From: Martinezella rhizogenes
GTDB taxonomy: Bacteria; Pseudomonadota; Alphaproteobacteria; Rhizobiales; Rhizobiaceae
Reading direction: 5' to 3'
Assembly (NCBI RefSeq): GCF_007002745.1
Contig: NZ_SGNY01000004.1
Coordinates: forward strand, 248,001 to 312,000
DNA length: 64,000 nucleotides
Numbering within the stretch: position 1 is the stretch's first letter; the number at the start of each line of letters is the position of its first letter. Below the pieces are notes generated by a model. That model was given only the letters and a program-made list of their open reading frames with translations. It was not told where the DNA came from and did no database searches. Made by a program: the position numbers and the translations under genes. Shown one piece after another: positions 26,258 to 35,732 of the stretch.

Positions 26258-26512
26258 TCATTCCATGCCAAGTGCCGCCATATAGGTCTGCAGGATGGTT
26301 TCTTCCTCGATGCGCTCGTTGGCATCCTTCTTGCGCAGGCGGATGATGGTGCGGATCGCCTTGGTATCGTAACCACGACCCTTCGCCTCGCCCATGACAT
26401 CCTTGATGTCGCCCTGAATGGCAGCCTTTTCTTCTTCGAGACGCTCGACGCGCTCGATGAACTGGCGCAGTTCGGCGGCGGCGACGGTTTCGGTGGTGCT
26501 CGTTTCGTCCAT
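26258..26512 (-). CDS. gapR: GapR-family (DUF2312) DNA-binding protein
   Basis: The roughly 84-residue protein matches DUF2312: [19 protein letters not shown] (about 15-33), [23 protein letters not shown] (about 35-57) and [14 protein letters not shown]. In Caulobacter the family member GapR is a nucleoid protein that embraces overtwisted DNA and is needed for normal replication. AAGGA is upstream; ATG 26512 gives the better spacing, ATG 26515 being the next codon. The symbol follows the family and is unrelated to glycolytic gap. Confidence 0.9.
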   Translation of the reverse strand: MDETSTTETVAAAELRQFIERVERLEEEKAAIQGDIKDVMGEAKGRGYDTKAIRTIIRLRKKDANERIEEETILQTYMAALGME

Positions 26513-26670
26513 CATATCATCCTTCGTAGTGGCGGCTCTTTCGCGTGAGCCCTGTTCATTGTATCCGGGCTAAAACTTTCGCCGGTCGCCGCCAGCCGGG
26601 CGGCACAAATTCAGGCCTGTGAACTGCCCATTGCCGGGCTTCACGTCAAGTCGTTTCCGTCGATCGGGGG

Positions 26671-26976
26671 TTATTCCTTCGGTCTGTTCTGCTCAAAGGC
26701 GGCTTTCTGGGCGTCGCTCGCCTCCGCCTGATATTTTTCCTTCCAGTCATCATAGGGCATGCCATAGACGATTTCCCGGGATTGATCCTTGCTGAGCGGA
26801 ACGCCAGCCGCCTCAGCCGCTTCCCGATACCAGTTGGAAAGGCAATTGCGGCAGAAGCCCGCAAGATTCATCAGATCGATATTCTGCACATCGTGGCGCT
26901 CACGAAGATGCTGCACCAGACGGCGGAAGGCAGCCGCCTCGAACTCGATCTGCTGTGTGTCGTTCTCTTTCGTCAT
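26671..26976 (-). CDS. DUF1244 protein
   Basis: This 101-residue protein matches DUF1244: FRRLVQHLRERHDVQNIDLM (about 17-36), then GFCRNCLSNWY (about 40-50) and EIVYGMPYDDWKEKYQ. The CxxC pair in RNCLSNWY and FCR suggests possible metal or redox chemistry, but this is not known. It starts 15 bp after the N-formylglutamate amidohydrolase stop, on the same strand, so they form an operon. Confidence 0.9.
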   Translation of the reverse strand: MTKENDTQQIEFEAAAFRRLVQHLRERHDVQNIDLMNLAGFCRNCLSNWYREAAEAAGVPLSKDQSREIVYGMPYDDWKEKYQAEASDAQKAAFEQNRPKE

Positions 26977-26991
26977 GGTGCAACTCCAGGC

Positions 26992-27780
26992 TCAATAGGG
27001 GCCGGTGCGGGAGGCGAACAGCTGATATTCATGCAAAACCGGATCGTCGTTCATTGCGGCGAAAATGGGAGCAAGACGGTTGGACCAGGCCGCAATCCCC
27101 TCCTCATCCGCGATCAGATCCTGCCGAACCTCCAGAAGCGCGTGCGGTATGCCCTTCATCATGCAGTGGCGATACATGGTATCGCCCTTCAACGCCCCGT
27201 CATAGGGCTCGTTGTCGCCGACGAGAATGTCGCCGGTCGCGCGCAGATGCGCCAGGAGCGGGTCGACCACGCGGTTATCCGTGTCCCACAGAACCGCCGC
27301 ATGCCAGGGGCGCGGCGTTTCCTTCCAGAAGGGCGTGTAGGAATGCAGCGACAGAACAAGCGGCGCTTCACCCGAGGCTTCGGCAACGCCGGTCAGCACG
27401 CGGTCAACGGCATTGTGATACGGGCGGTGAAAAATCTCGATGCGTCTTTGCCATTCCTCATCCGAAATCGGGTGATTGCCGGGAATGATTGCCCCGTCGG
27501 AAATTTTCATGATGAGGGTGGGGTCATCCTCGCCGCGATTCGGGTCGATCAGCAGCCGCGAAAACCGTCCGAGCACCGCCGGCACGCCAAGACGGGCCGC
27601 GAGCGACCGCGTCAACCCTTCTATGCCGATATCAAATGCGATATGGCGATGAAAAGCGGTTTGCGGAAGGCCAAGTTTGCCGTAGTGTGCCGGCAGAAGG
27701 TTCATCGCATGGTCCGCCAGAAGAACCATGCCTTTGTCATATTCGCCTTCTATGATTTCATAAGGTATGAAGTCGTTCAT
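26992..27780 (-). CDS. N-formylglutamate amidohydrolase family protein
   Basis: The 262-residue protein has the family motifs LLADHAMNLLP (about 21-31), HIAFDIGIEGLTRSLAARL (about 47-65), RLLIDPNRGEDDP (about 75-87) and LSLHSYTPFW with a putative metal-site His. Family enzymes cleave N-formyl-L-glutamate to glutamate and formate, the last step of one histidine degradation route, but no hut genes are near. ATG 27780 (MNDFIPYEII) gives the usual N-terminus; the open frame extends further upstream without support. Confidence 0.88.
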   Translation of the reverse strand: MNDFIPYEIIEGEYDKGMVLLADHAMNLLPAHYGKLGLPQTAFHRHIAFDIGIEGLTRSLAARLGVPAVLGRFSRLLIDPNRGEDDPTLIMKISDGAIIPGNHPISDEEWQRRIEIFHRPYHNAVDRVLTGVAEASGEAPLVLSLHSYTPFWKETPRPWHAAVLWDTDNRVVDPLLAHLRATGDILVGDNEPYDGALKGDTMYRHCMMKGIPHALLEVRQDLIADEEGIAAWSNRLAPIFAAMNDDPVLHEYQLFASRTGPY

Positions 27781-27975
27781 CGATGATTTTCTGGGGCAGG
27801 ATTGAGGAGAAAAGCTTGATGGCATGGCTTGAGGCCGGGCGCAAGTTTCGGCGGAAGAACAGCCATCTACCTTACCGCACTCACGATCCCACGAACAATA
27901 TAATCGATTAAACTCGCGTTGACTTTCTTTGGCGGCCACGCCAAGAAGTGTGTTCATTATAACCATGGAATCCGG

Positions 27976-28458
27976 ATGGAAGCCGTGACTCAGTCATCTC
28001 TCGCTCGTCCTCGCCACATCAGGCACCTTGCCCGTCTTTTTTCCGCAGCGGCATTGTTTATGACCCCGTTTGTGTTCGTGGAAACCGCGCATGCGGATTT
28101 TCGCGTCTGCAACAGCACGCAAAATCTCGTGGGGGTCGCAATCGGCTATCGGGCACAGGAGGGCTGGGTCAGTGAAGGCTGGTGGCAGGTCCCCTCCTCG
28201 ACCTGCGCGACGCTGATCGAGGGTGAGTTGCAATCGCGTTATTATTATCTTTATGCCGAAGATGCCGCCCATGGCGGCCGCTGGACCGGTGACGTCAACA
28301 TGTGCGTGGCGGAAAACGAGTTCAAGATCGGCGGCGTAGATGATTGTTATGCCCGCAGCTTCCAGAGAATGGGTTTCAAGGAATATGACACGGGCAGACA
28401 GGGCAGCTGGATGGTCCAGCTTTCCGATACGCCAGGCACACAGGGAAATCAAAACTGA
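27976..28458 (+). CDS. DUF1036 exported protein
   Basis: The 160-residue protein has a signal peptide (about residues 22-41, FSAAALFMTPFVFVETAHA) and a mature DUF1036 domain that starts DFRVCNSTQNLVGVAIGYR and contains several paired cysteines (VCN, STCATL, MCVAE, DDCYARS), which could form disulfides in the periplasm. The function is unknown. The stop overlaps the pyk ATG (TGATG), so it is coupled to pyruvate kinase. The start at 27976 follows a weak GGAATCCGG. Confidence 0.85.
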   Translation: MEAVTQSSLARPRHIRHLARLFSAAALFMTPFVFVETAHADFRVCNSTQNLVGVAIGYRAQEGWVSEGWWQVPSSTCATLIEGELQSRYYYLYAEDAAHGGRWTGDVNMCVAENEFKIGGVDDCYARSFQRMGFKEYDTGRQGSWMVQLSDTPGTQGNQN

Positions 28459-29897
28459 TGAAGCGTAACCGCAAAGTCAAAATTCTTGCAACTCTCGGCC
28501 CCGCCTCTTCGGAAGAGGCGATGATCGAGAAGCTGCATCTCGCCGGCGCCGATCTCTTCCGGATCAACATGAGCCATGCGAGCCATGACGTGATGCGGAC
28601 GCTCATTCAGCGTATCCGCTCGGTCGAAAGCCGTAACGGTCGTCCCATCGGTATTCTTGCCGACCTGCAGGGTCCCAAGCTGCGCGTCGGAAAGTTCGCC
28701 GAAGGCAAGGTCGATCTCGTTGCAGGCCAGACCTTCACGCTTGATAACAACGACACGCCCGGCGACAACACCCGCGTTTTCCTGCCGCACCCTGAAATTC
28801 TCGAAGCGGTCAAGCCAGGCCACCGCCTGCTGATCGATGACGGCAAGCTGCATCTGCGCGCTGAAAAATGCGACGGCAAGAGCATCGTCACGACCGTTGT
28901 TTCCGGCACCAAGATTTCAGACCGCAAGGGCATCAGCCTTCCCGACACCCTGCTCGGCGTCGGCGTCCTCACCGATAAGGACCGCGTCGATCTTGATGCC
29001 GTTCTCGCCACCAACGAGGTGGACTGGGTTGCACTTTCCTTCGTCCAGCGTCCTGAAGACCTTGCCGAAGTGCGCAAGATCGCGCGCGGCCGCGTTGGCC
29101 TGATGTCGAAGATCGAAAAGCCGCAGGCCGTCGAGCGCATCGAGGAAATCATCGAGCTTTCCGACGCCTTGATGGTCGCACGCGGCGATCTTGGTGTCGA
29201 AATGCCGCTCGAAGCCGTTCCGGGCATCCAGAAGCAGCTGACGCGCGCCTGCCGCCGCGCCGGCAAGCCGGTCGTCGTCGCCACGCAGATGCTGGAATCG
29301 ATGATCACCGCGCCCGTTCCGACCCGCGCGGAAGTATCCGACGTCGCCACCGCCGTCTTTGAAGGCGCTGATGCCATCATGCTTTCGGCTGAATCCGCCT
29401 CCGGCGACTATCCGGTCGAAGCGGTTTCCACCATGGCCTCCATCGCCAGCACCGTGGAACAGGATCCGCATTATTCCAACATCATCTATGCGCAGCGCGC
29501 CCAGCCGGAGCCGACAGGCGCCGACGCCATTTCGCTCGCCGCCCGCCAGATCGCCGAAACGCTGAAACTGTCGGCGATCGTTACCTACACCTCGTCCGGC
29601 ACGACGGGTCTGCGTGCAGCACGTGAACGGCCGCAGGTGCCGATCATTGCCCTTTCGCCGATCATCCAGACCGCACGCCGCCTGTCGGTCGTCTGGGGCC
29701 TGCACTGCGTCGTCACCGGTGATGCGAGCGATCTCGACGACATGGTGAACCGCGCTTGTCGCATTGTTGTTTCCGAAGGTTTCGGCAAGCCGGGCGACCG
29801 CATCATCATCTCTGCCGGCGTGCCGCTCGGCACCCCCGGCGCCACCAATATGGTGCGTATCGCCTATATCGGCTCGGACGGCCAGAGCGGCGTCTGA
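28458..29897 (+). CDS. pyk: Pyruvate kinase
   Basis: This enzyme makes pyruvate and ATP from phosphoenolpyruvate. The 479-residue protein has KILATLGPASSEEAMI at its N-terminus, the active-site LMSKIEKPQAVERIEEII (about 216-233, with the catalytic Lys), ARGDLGVEM (239-247) and the C-terminal allosteric domain (ITYTSSGTTGLRAARERP-like region near 380). The gene overlaps the DUF1036 stop by one base and is followed by a strong terminator. It completes lower glycolysis with tkt, gap, pgk and the aldolase elsewhere in the window. Confidence 0.97.
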   Translation: MKRNRKVKILATLGPASSEEAMIEKLHLAGADLFRINMSHASHDVMRTLIQRIRSVESRNGRPIGILADLQGPKLRVGKFAEGKVDLVAGQTFTLDNNDTPGDNTRVFLPHPEILEAVKPGHRLLIDDGKLHLRAEKCDGKSIVTTVVSGTKISDRKGISLPDTLLGVGVLTDKDRVDLDAVLATNEVDWVALSFVQRPEDLAEVRKIARGRVGLMSKIEKPQAVERIEEIIELSDALMVARGDLGVEMPLEAVPGIQKQLTRACRRAGKPVVVATQMLESMITAPVPTRAEVSDVATAVFEGADAIMLSAESASGDYPVEAVSTMASIASTVEQDPHYSNIIYAQRAQPEPTGADAISLAARQIAETLKLSAIVTYTSSGTTGLRAARERPQVPIIALSPIIQTARRLSVVWGLHCVVTGDASDLDDMVNRACRIVVSEGFGKPGDRIIISAGVPLGTPGATNMVRIAYIGSDGQSGV

Positions 29898-29918
29898 TAA
29901 AGGAATATCCAGGAATTA

Positions 29919-29948
29919 AAAAACCCGCCGGCAACGGCGGGTTTTTTG
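29919..29948 (+). terminator. Rho-independent terminator of pyk
   Basis: AAAAAACCCGCCG and CGGCGGGTTTTTT form a stem around GCAA with T-runs on both strands. It also faces the DUF882 gene that ends at 29982. Confidence 0.9.
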
Positions 29949-29981
29949 TTGGCCTTTCGGCCATATCAGAAAAAGCAGGTT

Positions 29982-31859
29982 TCAATGCATCTTCACCGGT
30001 GTGCTGAAGCGGCTGGACTCGATTGCTGCCGCACCCGGCTTGAAGCTTGCCGACGTGGCCGAAGCCGACATGTCGTGGCTGAGCATGCGGTTGGCGATAA
30101 CGCGCGGCGCCTTTACCGAGCGTCCGGTCGTACCCTTGTTCTGGTTGAGCGCCCAGTCAGAGATCGAATCCTGCGTCAGGCGACCACCGCCGACCATCGC
30201 CTGGTGGGAAACGGCGGCATCCTGCTTGCTCGGGCGCGAGCCCTTGGTCGGCAAGCCGGCAGTGAGGCCGCCATTGATGGCAGGCTTCAGATCGAAGGCA
30301 TCGCCGAAACCTTCCTGCGGCTCCGCCTTGGCGGTTTCAGCCGGTGCAACGGTGACCTTGTGGTTGACGGCAGCCGGGAAGGGCGCGGCGGTCGGCATGG
30401 CAGCGGACTGGACCTGCGAACGCGCGGCCTGACCGCTCTGTTCAAGCGCCGCAACCACCGTCGGAGAAAGCGTATCCTGCCGCGCCTCGGCGAGATCGTC
30501 TTCGCCTTCCGGATCGGCATTGGCGGCAGCAAGAAGGGCTTCAGCCACGGCCGGGCGATTGGCGGGAACCGGAACAGAGGCAAGCTCACCGGTTGCCGCA
30601 GGGGTCGCACCATCGGCAGAAGCCGTCAGGATCGATCCTTCCGCATCACCTCTCATGCCACGGGGCCCAAGAAGTGTGGGCACGGGCACGGAGACTTCAG
30701 CCAGATCGGCAAATTGCTGGCGTTCGGCCGGAGCGGAAGCCGGCGTTGGCGTCGTCGCCGCCTGCAGGGCATCCTGCGCGGCATTGCGGGCCGGGGAGTA
30801 AAGTGCAGTGGCAAGGCCGGTATTGGCCGGCGGCTGGTTGCCAAAGGCGGGACGAGCCGTCGGCAGCGGTGCATCGTTCACGCCCGGAAGAGCTTGGGCG
30901 GAAGCAACCGCAATCGTCGGTTCTGGCTCAGGTGCTGCCTGCTGCGGCGTTGCCGGGCGAGCGACGGCCGGGCGTTCCGCCGGCGCCGGGGCTGCGATGC
31001 TATCGGGATCTTCATCCTCATCACCACCACCGCCAAACAGCGCCTGCAACAGCGTCTTGCGCTTGCCACCACCACCAGAGGAAGCGGGGCCGGCACCGGC
31101 GCTGGATGCAACCTGAACGGAGGAGGAGTTGACGCGCTTCTTGTAGTCCGCCAGCGCCTGCTCATAACCGGGAAGCGGCTTGCCGTCGGATGGAACGTGC
31201 AGCGTGTTGCCTTTCGGGAAGATACGTACGAGTTCCTGGCGGCTCATACGTGGCCAGGCGCGAACGCCGCCGACATCCATGTGCACGAAGGGGGAACCTG
31301 AGCTCGGATAAAAGCCGACGCCGCCGATCTGCATCTGCATGCCTATTTCACGCAGGGTCGAAAGCTTCACGCCGGGAATGTAAAAATCCATGGCCTTGCC
31401 GAGCATATGCTGGCTTTTTTCTGCGACACCCTTGGTGCGCGAACGCAAAAGACCGTTGGTCTCCGGCGAACGGAAGGCCGAGACGACATTGATATAATCG
31501 GTCGCGCCGCTGCGGCGATAAACTTCCCAAACGAGATCGAAAAGGCGCGGGTCCATGCGTGTGGGCTGATTGCGACGCCAGTCGCGCAAGAAGCGGTTCA
31601 GCTCCTGCAGGCCCTTCTGGTCGTATTTTCCATTGCGCTTGAAGGTAATGACCGCCTTCTCGCGGGTGTGGATATAATACAGTTTGAGGCTGCGCGTTTC
31701 GGCGGCGGCTTCCGTCGCAGAAACACCTACGAAAGGCATGGCGGCGAGCATCAGGCAGGCAAAGGTGACAGCGCGCGCCGACAGCTTCGTGCATATATCC
31801 TTGATCAAGCCGCGCGCAATCTTTGTCGAAAGCGCGTTATTGCGATGCAGATATGGCAA
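29982..31859 (-). CDS. DUF882 (YcbK-like) exported protein with a long low-complexity tail
   Basis: The 625-residue protein has an export signal (hydrophobic TFACLMLAAMPFVGV, about 32-46, then ATEAAAE), a DUF882/peptidase M15-like domain (about 55-225) with the metal motifs SAFRSPETN, HMLGKAMDFYIPG and HMDVG, and then about 400 residues rich in Ala, Pro, Gly and Ser without domains. DUF882 resembles MepK/YcbK endopeptidases that cut cell-wall cross-links. The start is uncertain: TTG 31859 has GGGG about 6 nt upstream. The tail may span the periplasm. It converges with pyk. Confidence 0.82.
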   Translation of the reverse strand: MPYLHRNNALSTKIARGLIKDICTKLSARAVTFACLMLAAMPFVGVSATEAAAETRSLKLYYIHTREKAVITFKRNGKYDQKGLQELNRFLRDWRRNQPTRMDPRLFDLVWEVYRRSGATDYINVVSAFRSPETNGLLRSRTKGVAEKSQHMLGKAMDFYIPGVKLSTLREIGMQMQIGGVGFYPSSGSPFVHMDVGGVRAWPRMSRQELVRIFPKGNTLHVPSDGKPLPGYEQALADYKKRVNSSSVQVASSAGAGPASSGGGGKRKTLLQALFGGGGDEDEDPDSIAAPAPAERPAVARPATPQQAAPEPEPTIAVASAQALPGVNDAPLPTARPAFGNQPPANTGLATALYSPARNAAQDALQAATTPTPASAPAERQQFADLAEVSVPVPTLLGPRGMRGDAEGSILTASADGATPAATGELASVPVPANRPAVAEALLAAANADPEGEDDLAEARQDTLSPTVVAALEQSGQAARSQVQSAAMPTAAPFPAAVNHKVTVAPAETAKAEPQEGFGDAFDLKPAINGGLTAGLPTKGSRPSKQDAAVSHQAMVGGGRLTQDSISDWALNQNKGTTGRSVKAPRVIANRMLSHDMSASATSASFKPGAAAIESSRFSTPVKMH

Positions 31860-32068
31860 TTCGATCCCCGCCTGGAAGACAATTTATGTCACATTGCCTC
31901 AAATGAACGTCAAATACGGTGACACGATGGCAAAATTGCCACACACATGCAACCTTCCTCTATATAGTGAATCAGCCACTAACAAGAGGTTTATAGACGG
32001 TAAGCGGATATCCTTGCTCAGAAGTTAACAAATTTCATGATCTGCCGGGCAATGCGCCATTTGCGGCG

Positions 32069-33613
32069 TCATGCGGCATCTCGAAGGGGATCGTCGGGAT
32101 CGATGCCGTAATCCTTCAGTTTTCGATAAAGCGTCGAGCGGCCGATGCCGAGTTTTCTGGCGACCTGGCTCATCTGCCCGCGATAGAAACGTAGCGCGAA
32201 GCGGATAAGCTCCTCTTCGATCTCGGCCAGCTTTCGAATATTGCCAGCGTCGTCCATGCTCGAGATCAGGTTTCCGCCCCGGTATATGGTGGTGGAAACA
32301 TCCGTTGTCTCTTCCACAACAGCGTGGCTTTCGGCGAGCGGAGGCGGCGGCGAATAGGCGGCCAGCTTCAGCGACGACCCGGATGGGGACCGGATGGCGT
32401 CACCCGCATCGTCCATCGTCGCGAATTCCGGCAGCTGCAACGCGATCTGCGGAAAATCGGTATCCGCCAGTTCCTCGCCCTGCGACAGGACAACGGCGCG
32501 GAAGACCGCGTTTTCAAGCTGGCGAATATTACCGGGCCAATCATAGGCCGTCAGAAGCGCCAGCGCGCTGGCATCAAGGCCGACGGGATTGGGCAATTTC
32601 TGTTCTGCGGAAAAACGCTCGGCAAAAACCCGCGCCAGATGCGGGATATCTTCCTTTCGGCGACGCAGCGCCGGAATGGTGATCGGGAAAACGTTGAGGC
32701 GATAATAAAGATCTTCGCGGAAACGGCCTTCCTTCACCTCTTCGATCAGGTTCTTGTTGGTGGCGGAGATCAGCCGGACATTGACCTTCTGCACCCGCGC
32801 CGAGCCGACGGTTTCGATTTCGCCCTGCTGAACCGCGCGCAGCAGCTTCACCTGCACGTCCAGCGGCAGATCGCCGATTTCATCGAGGAACAGCGTGCCG
32901 CCATCCGCTTCCATGAATTTGCCGATGTGTTTTTCCGTAGCACCCGTAAAAGCGCCCTTCTCGTGGCCGAAGAGAATGCTCTCCACCAGATTATGCGGGA
33001 TGGCGCCACAATTGACGGTGATGAACGGCTTGTTCGCCCTGTCGCCTGCAGACTGAATGGCACGGGCAACCATTTCCTTGCCGACACCGGATTCGCCTTC
33101 CAGCACCACGGGAATACTGGACTGGGCGGCGCGCTGCGCCAGTTCTATCACCCTCAGCATTGCCGGGCTGGCGGAAACGATATCGGTAAAATTCACTGCA
33201 TTGCTCCGTCCACGCCTGCCCGTGCGGGCCTTTGCCTCTCTCCTGTCCAGCTTGAGGGCATTGGAAATGGCCGCGCCGATCCTTTCCGGCGAGACTGGCT
33301 TGACGACGAAATCAAAAGCGCCGGCGCGCATGGCCTGGACGACGGTATCGATGCCGCCCTGCCCGGTCTGAACGATGACGGGAACATCGGTGCCGAGTTC
33401 GCCAACGGCTTTCAGAAAGGAAAGACCGTCCATTTCCGGCATCATGAGGTCGAGGACGATGACATTGATCTCACCGCTATATTGCTTGAGCAGCTCCAGC
33501 CCCGCCCTGCCGTTTTCGGCAAGCAAGGCCATATGCCCATAACGTTCCACCGCATTTTTGAGCAGGCGGCGCTGGACGGGATCATCGTCTATCACGAGAA
33601 CATGCGCGGTCAT
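32069..33613 (-). CDS. Sigma-54-dependent response regulator (NtrC type)
   Basis: The 514-residue protein has a receiver domain (about 1-120, phospho-Asp at 55 in [13 protein letters not shown]), a sigma-54 AAA+ domain (about 145-385) with Walker A GESGVGKE (about 173-180) and an intact GAFTGA loop for sigma-54 contact, a long linker and a C-terminal Fis-type HTH ([20 protein letters not shown]). No partner histidine kinase is next to it. GGAG lies before ATG 33613. The target genes are not known; it is divergent from pepF. Confidence 0.92.
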   Translation of the reverse strand: MTAHVLVIDDDPVQRRLLKNAVERYGHMALLAENGRAGLELLKQYSGEINVIVLDLMMPEMDGLSFLKAVGELGTDVPVIVQTGQGGIDTVVQAMRAGAFDFVVKPVSPERIGAAISNALKLDRREAKARTGRRGRSNAVNFTDIVSASPAMLRVIELAQRAAQSSIPVVLEGESGVGKEMVARAIQSAGDRANKPFITVNCGAIPHNLVESILFGHEKGAFTGATEKHIGKFMEADGGTLFLDEIGDLPLDVQVKLLRAVQQGEIETVGSARVQKVNVRLISATNKNLIEEVKEGRFREDLYYRLNVFPITIPALRRRKEDIPHLARVFAERFSAEQKLPNPVGLDASALALLTAYDWPGNIRQLENAVFRAVVLSQGEELADTDFPQIALQLPEFATMDDAGDAIRSPSGSSLKLAAYSPPPPLAESHAVVEETTDVSTTIYRGGNLISSMDDAGNIRKLAEIEEELIRFALRFYRGQMSQVARKLGIGRSTLYRKLKDYGIDPDDPLRDAA

Positions 33614-33747
33614 TTTTGGCTCCGGTTTCCGGTTTATGGACCTGCGTCATGCGGTCCCTTGTGCCGCACTCTGGCACGGGAGACTTGAACATCCAGTTTT
33701 GAGATTTGCTTGCATTTTATCCATTGCTGCGGGAAACAAAGGCCCCA

Positions 33748-33764
33748 TATGCTTCGCAAGCATA
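33748..33764 (+). repeat. Small perfect inverted repeat before pepF
   Basis: TATGCTT (33748-33754) and AAGCATA (33758-33764) form a perfect 7 bp repeat around CGC, 18 bp before the pepF ATG. It could be an operator or a leader hairpin next to the ribosome binding site. Confidence 0.35.
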
Positions 33765-33782
33765 ATCAGAAGGACGTGTTCG

Positions 33783-35633
33783 ATGACCCTCAATCGCCTC
33801 ACCCCGCAACCCGCATTCTCCCTTGCCGAAACTGCCGGTCCCGTACTCGGAGACCTGCCCGGCTGGAAGCTCTCGGATCTCTACCCGTCGGGCGATTCAC
33901 CGGAATATAAGGGCGACATCGAAAAGGCGGCGGCCATGGCGACCGCTTTCGAGGATAAGTGGAAGGGCAAGCTTGAGGCGGCTGCAAAGGCCACGGGCGA
34001 AAAAGGCATCGGTACTGCGCTGAAGGAATATGAGGCGCTGGACGATCTTATCGGTCGCATCGGCTCCTTTGCCGGTCTGACCTATTTTTCCGATACATCG
34101 AACCCGGCAAACGGCAAGCTTTATGGAGATGCCCAGGCGAAGCTGACGGATATTTCCGCACATCTTCTGTTTTTCACGCTTGAACTCAACCGCATCGACG
34201 ACGCGACGATGGACGCCTGCATGGTGAACGACGCCGCTGCAGGCCACTACCGGCCGTGGCTGGTGGATTTGCGCAAGGACAAGCCACATCAGCTGGACGA
34301 CCAGCTGGAGCAGCTGTTCCTCGAAAAATCGATGACCAGTGCCGCTGCCTTCAACCGCCTGTTCGACGAAACGATGGCTGATCTGCGTTTCGACATCGAC
34401 GGCGCGAGCCTTCCGCTGGAAGTGACGCTCAACATGTTGCAGGAGCCGGAGCCAGAGACCCGAAAAAAAGCAGCGGAAGCGCTGAGCGCCACCTTCAAGG
34501 ATAATCTGCGGGTCTTCACCCTCATCACCAACACGCTTGCCAAGGACAAGGATATTTCCGACCGCTGGCGCAAGTTCGAGGATATTGCCGATAGCCGCCA
34601 TCTGGCCAACCGCGTCGAGCGCGAAGTGGTCGATGCGTTGGCCGCCGCCGTGAAGAAAGCCTATCCGCGTCTTTCGCACCGTTATTACGCCATGAAGGCC
34701 AGGTGGCTCGGCATGGAGCAGATGAATTACTGGGACCGCAACGCGCCGCTTCCCGATACATCGAACACGATTATTCCGTGGGACGAGGCCAAGGACACCG
34801 TGCTTTCGGCCTACGGCAACTTCGCGCCTGAGATGGCCGATATCGCCCGCCGTTTCTTTGACGAGGAATGGATCGATGCCCCCGCCCGTCCCGGCAAGGC
34901 GCCGGGCGCATTCGCACACCCGACCGTGCCTTCGGCTCATCCCTACGTGCTCGTCAACTATCTCGGCAAACCGCGCGACGTCATGACGCTTGCCCATGAG
35001 CTTGGTCACGGCGTGCATCAGGTGCTGGCCGGCCAGCAGGGTGCCTTGATGTGCGCAACGCCGCTGACGCTTGCCGAAACCGCCTCCGTCTTCGGTGAAA
35101 TGCTGACCTTCCGCAAATTGCTCGACGACACGAAGGATGTCAGGGAGCGCAAGGCCATGCTCGCCCGCAAGGTCGAGGACATGATCAACACCGTCGTGCG
35201 CCAGATCGCCTTTTATGAATTCGAGCGCAAGCTGCACACTGCCCGCAAGCAGGGGGAGCTGACTTCCGAACAGATCGGCGAATTGTGGCTCTCCGTGCAG
35301 GCCGAAAGCCTCGGCCCGGCAATCCGCATTTCCGAAGGCTACGAGACATGGTGGACATACATCCCCCATTTCATCCATTCGCCCTTCTACGTGTATGCCT
35401 ACGCTTTCGGCGATTGCCTGGTGAACTCGCTTTACGCGGTTTACCAAAAGGCCGAGACGGGCTTTCAGGACAAATATTTCGAACTCCTGAAAGCGGGCGG
35501 GACCAAACACCATTCCGAGCTTCTGAAGCCCTTCGGCCTCGATGCCACCGATCCCTCCTTCTGGGACAAGGGACTTTCGATGATCGAAGGACTGATCGAC
35601 GAACTGGAAGCGCTGGACAATAAACAGGCTTAA
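33783..35633 (+). CDS. pepF: M3-family oligoendopeptidase (PepF type)
   Basis: This cytoplasmic zinc peptidase of 616 residues cuts short peptides. It carries the HExxH zinc motif in LAHELGHGVHQ (about 403-413) and the third ligand in the following ETASVFGEML, as in the M3 family. Length and order match alphaproteobacterial PepF/M3 oligoendopeptidases. AAGGACG lies before ATG 33783. The class IV aminotransferase-like gene follows 99 bp later. It is divergent from the sigma-54 regulator. Confidence 0.93.
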   Translation: MTLNRLTPQPAFSLAETAGPVLGDLPGWKLSDLYPSGDSPEYKGDIEKAAAMATAFEDKWKGKLEAAAKATGEKGIGTALKEYEALDDLIGRIGSFAGLTYFSDTSNPANGKLYGDAQAKLTDISAHLLFFTLELNRIDDATMDACMVNDAAAGHYRPWLVDLRKDKPHQLDDQLEQLFLEKSMTSAAAFNRLFDETMADLRFDIDGASLPLEVTLNMLQEPEPETRKKAAEALSATFKDNLRVFTLITNTLAKDKDISDRWRKFEDIADSRHLANRVEREVVDALAAAVKKAYPRLSHRYYAMKARWLGMEQMNYWDRNAPLPDTSNTIIPWDEAKDTVLSAYGNFAPEMADIARRFFDEEWIDAPARPGKAPGAFAHPTVPSAHPYVLVNYLGKPRDVMTLAHELGHGVHQVLAGQQGALMCATPLTLAETASVFGEMLTFRKLLDDTKDVRERKAMLARKVEDMINTVVRQIAFYEFERKLHTARKQGELTSEQIGELWLSVQAESLGPAIRISEGYETWWTYIPHFIHSPFYVYAYAFGDCLVNSLYAVYQKAETGFQDKYFELLKAGGTKHHSELLKPFGLDATDPSFWDKGLSMIEGLIDELEALDNKQA

Positions 35634-35732
35634 CCCCGCCAGCCGGCAAGGCTATCCTATTTCGGACAAGCTTTGCCGGTTGATAGTGCCGGCGCAGAAA
35701 CCGACCATCATGACAGGCGACGAGCACAGGCA

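Noticed and set aside
31860..32068. Small coding gene between the DUF882 gene and the sigma-54 regulator
   Set aside because: Short frames there have no ribosome binding site; the stretch looks like promoter DNA (CTATATAGTGA).
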